This document shows positions 7,106-8,300 of a stretch of 8,300 bases of DNA, piece by piece (within the stretch, counting starts at the first letter, position 1; the number at the start of each line of letters is the position of its first letter). The stretch comes from Betaproteobacteria bacterium UBA5582 (GTDB taxonomy: Bacteria > Pseudomonadota > Gammaproteobacteria > Burkholderiales > Rhodocyclaceae), in contig DILW01000178.1 in assembly GCA_002425245.1 (NCBI GenBank), positions 1-8,300 of the forward strand, read 5' to 3'. Both the position numbers and the translations under genes were made by a program. Under the pieces are notes generated by a model. It was given only the letters and a program-made list of their open reading frames with translations, made no database searches and was not told the DNA's origin.

Positions 7106-7783
7106 ATGAAAGCGATGATCCTCGCCGCCGGCCGCGGCGAACGCATGCGGCCGCTGACCGACCACACGCCGAAGCCGCTGCTCGCCGCCGGCGGCAAGCC
7201 GCTGATCGTCTGGCACCTGGAGAAGCTGGCCGCCGCCGGTTTCCGCGAAGTGGTCATCAACCACGCCCACCTTGGTGAAAAAATCGAGGCGGCGCTCGGC
7301 GACGGATCGCAGTGGGGACTCAGCATCGCCTATTCCCCGGAACCGCCGGGCGCGCTGGAAACCGCCGGCGGCATCGCCCGCGCCTTGCCGCAACTCGGCG
7401 ACGCCCCGTTTCTGGTGGTCAATGGCGACGTCTACTGCGACGTCGATTTTCCCGCCTTCGCCGCGCGCGGCTGCCCAGTCGGCGGCGCCCGCCTGCTGCT
7501 GGTCGACAACCCAGCCCACCACGGCGGCGGCGACTTCTCGCTGAGCGGCAAACGGATCCTTCCAGCCAACAGTGAGCAAACGCTCACCTACGCCGGCATC
7601 GGCGTCTTTTCGCCAGCCATGTTCGACCCTGTGCCGGCCGACCAGCCGATGAAACTGCGCCCGCTGCTCGACGCAGCGATTGCCGCCGGCACGCTGACCG
7701 GGGAACGTCACGCCGGCCGCTGGGTCGACGTGGGCACGCCACAACGGCTCGCCGAACTTGACCAGGAACTGAGAACCGCATGA
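7106..7783 (+). CDS. murU: N-acetylmuramate alpha-1-phosphate uridylyltransferase MurU
   Basis: The 225-residue product is a single-domain sugar-phosphate nucleotidyltransferase, matching the size of characterised MurU and lacking the C-terminal beta-helix of GlmU-like enzymes. The nucleotide-binding signature LAAGRGERMRPLT-PKP (6-24) is complete, including K23. It also has the sugar-site ETAGGI (85-90), the metal-binding NGD (107-109) and the late GRWVDVGTPQRL (204-215), whose D208 is a likely second metal ligand. MurU transfers UMP from UTP to MurNAc-1-phosphate, yielding UDP-MurNAc for peptidoglycan synthesis without MurA/MurB. The gene begins 6 nt after amgK in the same reading frame and ends in an ATGA overlap with the next gene. 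By sequence alone a glucose- or mannose-1-phosphate transferase is possible, but the amgK neighbour favours MurU. No Shine-Dalgarno is visible, so coupling with amgK translation is likely. Confidence 0.92.
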   Translation: MKAMILAAGRGERMRPLTDHTPKPLLAAGGKPLIVWHLEKLAAAGFREVVINHAHLGEKIEAALGDGSQWGLSIAYSPEPPGALETAGGIARALPQLGDAPFLVVNGDVYCDVDFPAFAARGCPVGGARLLLVDNPAHHGGGDFSLSGKRILPANSEQTLTYAGIGVFSPAMFDPVPADQPMKLRPLLDAAIAAGTLTGERHAGRWVDVGTPQRLAELDQELRTA

Positions 7784-8300
7784 GCCACGCCCACTTCATC
7801 GCCCGCCGCCAACGCCTGCTCAAAACCATCGGCGACGGCGTCGCCATCATCCCGACGGCGCCGGAAGTCGTGCGCAACCGCGACGCGCACTATCCCTACC
7901 GTTTCGACAGCTATTTCTGGTACCTGTCGGGCTTCCCGGAACCGGAAGCGGTGATCGTGCTGGTCGGCGGCAAAAAGCCGAAGTCCATCCTGTTCTGCCG
8001 CGACAAACACGAAGAACGCGAAATCTGGGACGGCTACCGCTACGGTCCGAAAGCGGCGAAGACGGCCTTCGGCTTCGACGCCGCGTACTCGATCGAACAG
8101 CTGGACAAAAAATTGCCCGAACTGCTGGTCGACCGCGACACGCTATGGCACGCCGTCGGCCACGACGAGGCCTGGGATGCGCGTATTGCCAGGGCCTTGA
8201 ACGAAGTGCGCGCGCAGGCCCGCGCCGGCAAGCGGGCGCCGCGCGCGATCCACGATCTGCGCGCCGAACTCGACGCCATGCGCCTCTACAAGGACGCGGC
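7780..8300 (+). CDS. pepP: Xaa-Pro aminopeptidase (aminopeptidase P), N-terminal part
   Basis: Translation from the ATG at 7780 gives 173 codons open to the window edge. The sequence is the AMP_N domain of bacterial aminopeptidase P: an N-terminal FIARRQRLL helix (6-14), VAIIPTAPEVVRNRDAHYPY (21-40), then RFDSYFWYLSGFPEPEAV (41-58) and ILFCRDKHEEREIWDG-RYGP (70-90). The full enzyme is about 435-450 residues. Its pita-bread catalytic domain with the dimanganese ligands (two Asp, one His, two Glu) would begin just past the edge, so catalytic competence cannot be judged here. The family removes the N-terminal residue from peptides with proline in second position, in the cytoplasm. The start overlaps the murU stop as ATGA, with GAG 6 nt and AGGA 12 nt upstream, so it is probably cotranscribed with amgK-murU. 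Confidence 0.93.
   Translation, partial: MSHAHFIARRQRLLKTIGDGVAIIPTAPEVVRNRDAHYPYRFDSYFWYLSGFPEPEAVIVLVGGKKPKSILFCRDKHEEREIWDGYRYGPKAAKTAFGFDAAYSIEQLDKKLPELLVDRDTLWHAVGHDEAWDARIARALNEVRAQARAGKRAPRAIHDLRAELDAMRLYKDA

Noticed and set aside
6062..7744. A 560-codon minus-strand open frame spanning amgK and murU
   Set aside because: amgK and murU are in the same frame, so one antisense frame stays open across both, including the short gap. It shows no family motif and would run against two well-supported genes.

Overview
The window looks like an ordinary, well-conserved stretch of a high-GC betaproteobacterial chromosome. The Rhodocyclales (Dechloromonas/Azonexus/Azoarcus-like) are my best guess from gene order and protein flavour; I could not test this by search. 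The coding density is very high, every gene belongs to a recognisable core family, and I see no RNA genes, insertion sequences, prophage, CRISPR arrays or long repeats.

Minus strand, read right to left from about 6.0 kb: lptD (outer-membrane LPS translocon), surA (periplasmic chaperone for outer-membrane proteins, LptD being a classic client), pdxA (pyridoxal phosphate biosynthesis) and rsmA/ksgA (16S rRNA adenine dimethylase). These four abut or overlap by 1-4 nt and almost certainly form one operon. After a 55-nt gap, the first 124 codons of an EamA/DMT-type membrane transporter follow and run off the left edge.

Plus strand, from 6086: amgK (anomeric MurNAc/GlcNAc kinase), murU (MurNAc-1-phosphate uridylyltransferase) and the 5' part of pepP (Xaa-Pro aminopeptidase), which runs off the right edge. 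amgK and murU are 6 nt apart and murU/pepP share an ATGA overlap, so these also look like one operon. AmgK and MurU are the last two enzymes of the anabolic peptidoglycan-recycling route that rebuilds UDP-MurNAc while bypassing MurA.

The two operons diverge from an 87-bp spacer (5999-6085). It contains an extended -10-like element for the plus strand set within a TAAAAT/ATTTTA inverted repeat. Two cell-envelope programmes, LPS export plus outer-membrane protein folding and peptidoglycan recycling, therefore start back to back. No undescribed system is evident. The items worth a second look are the shared control region, the cysteine-poor LptD with its N-terminal extension, and the weak ribosome-binding sites of several genes.
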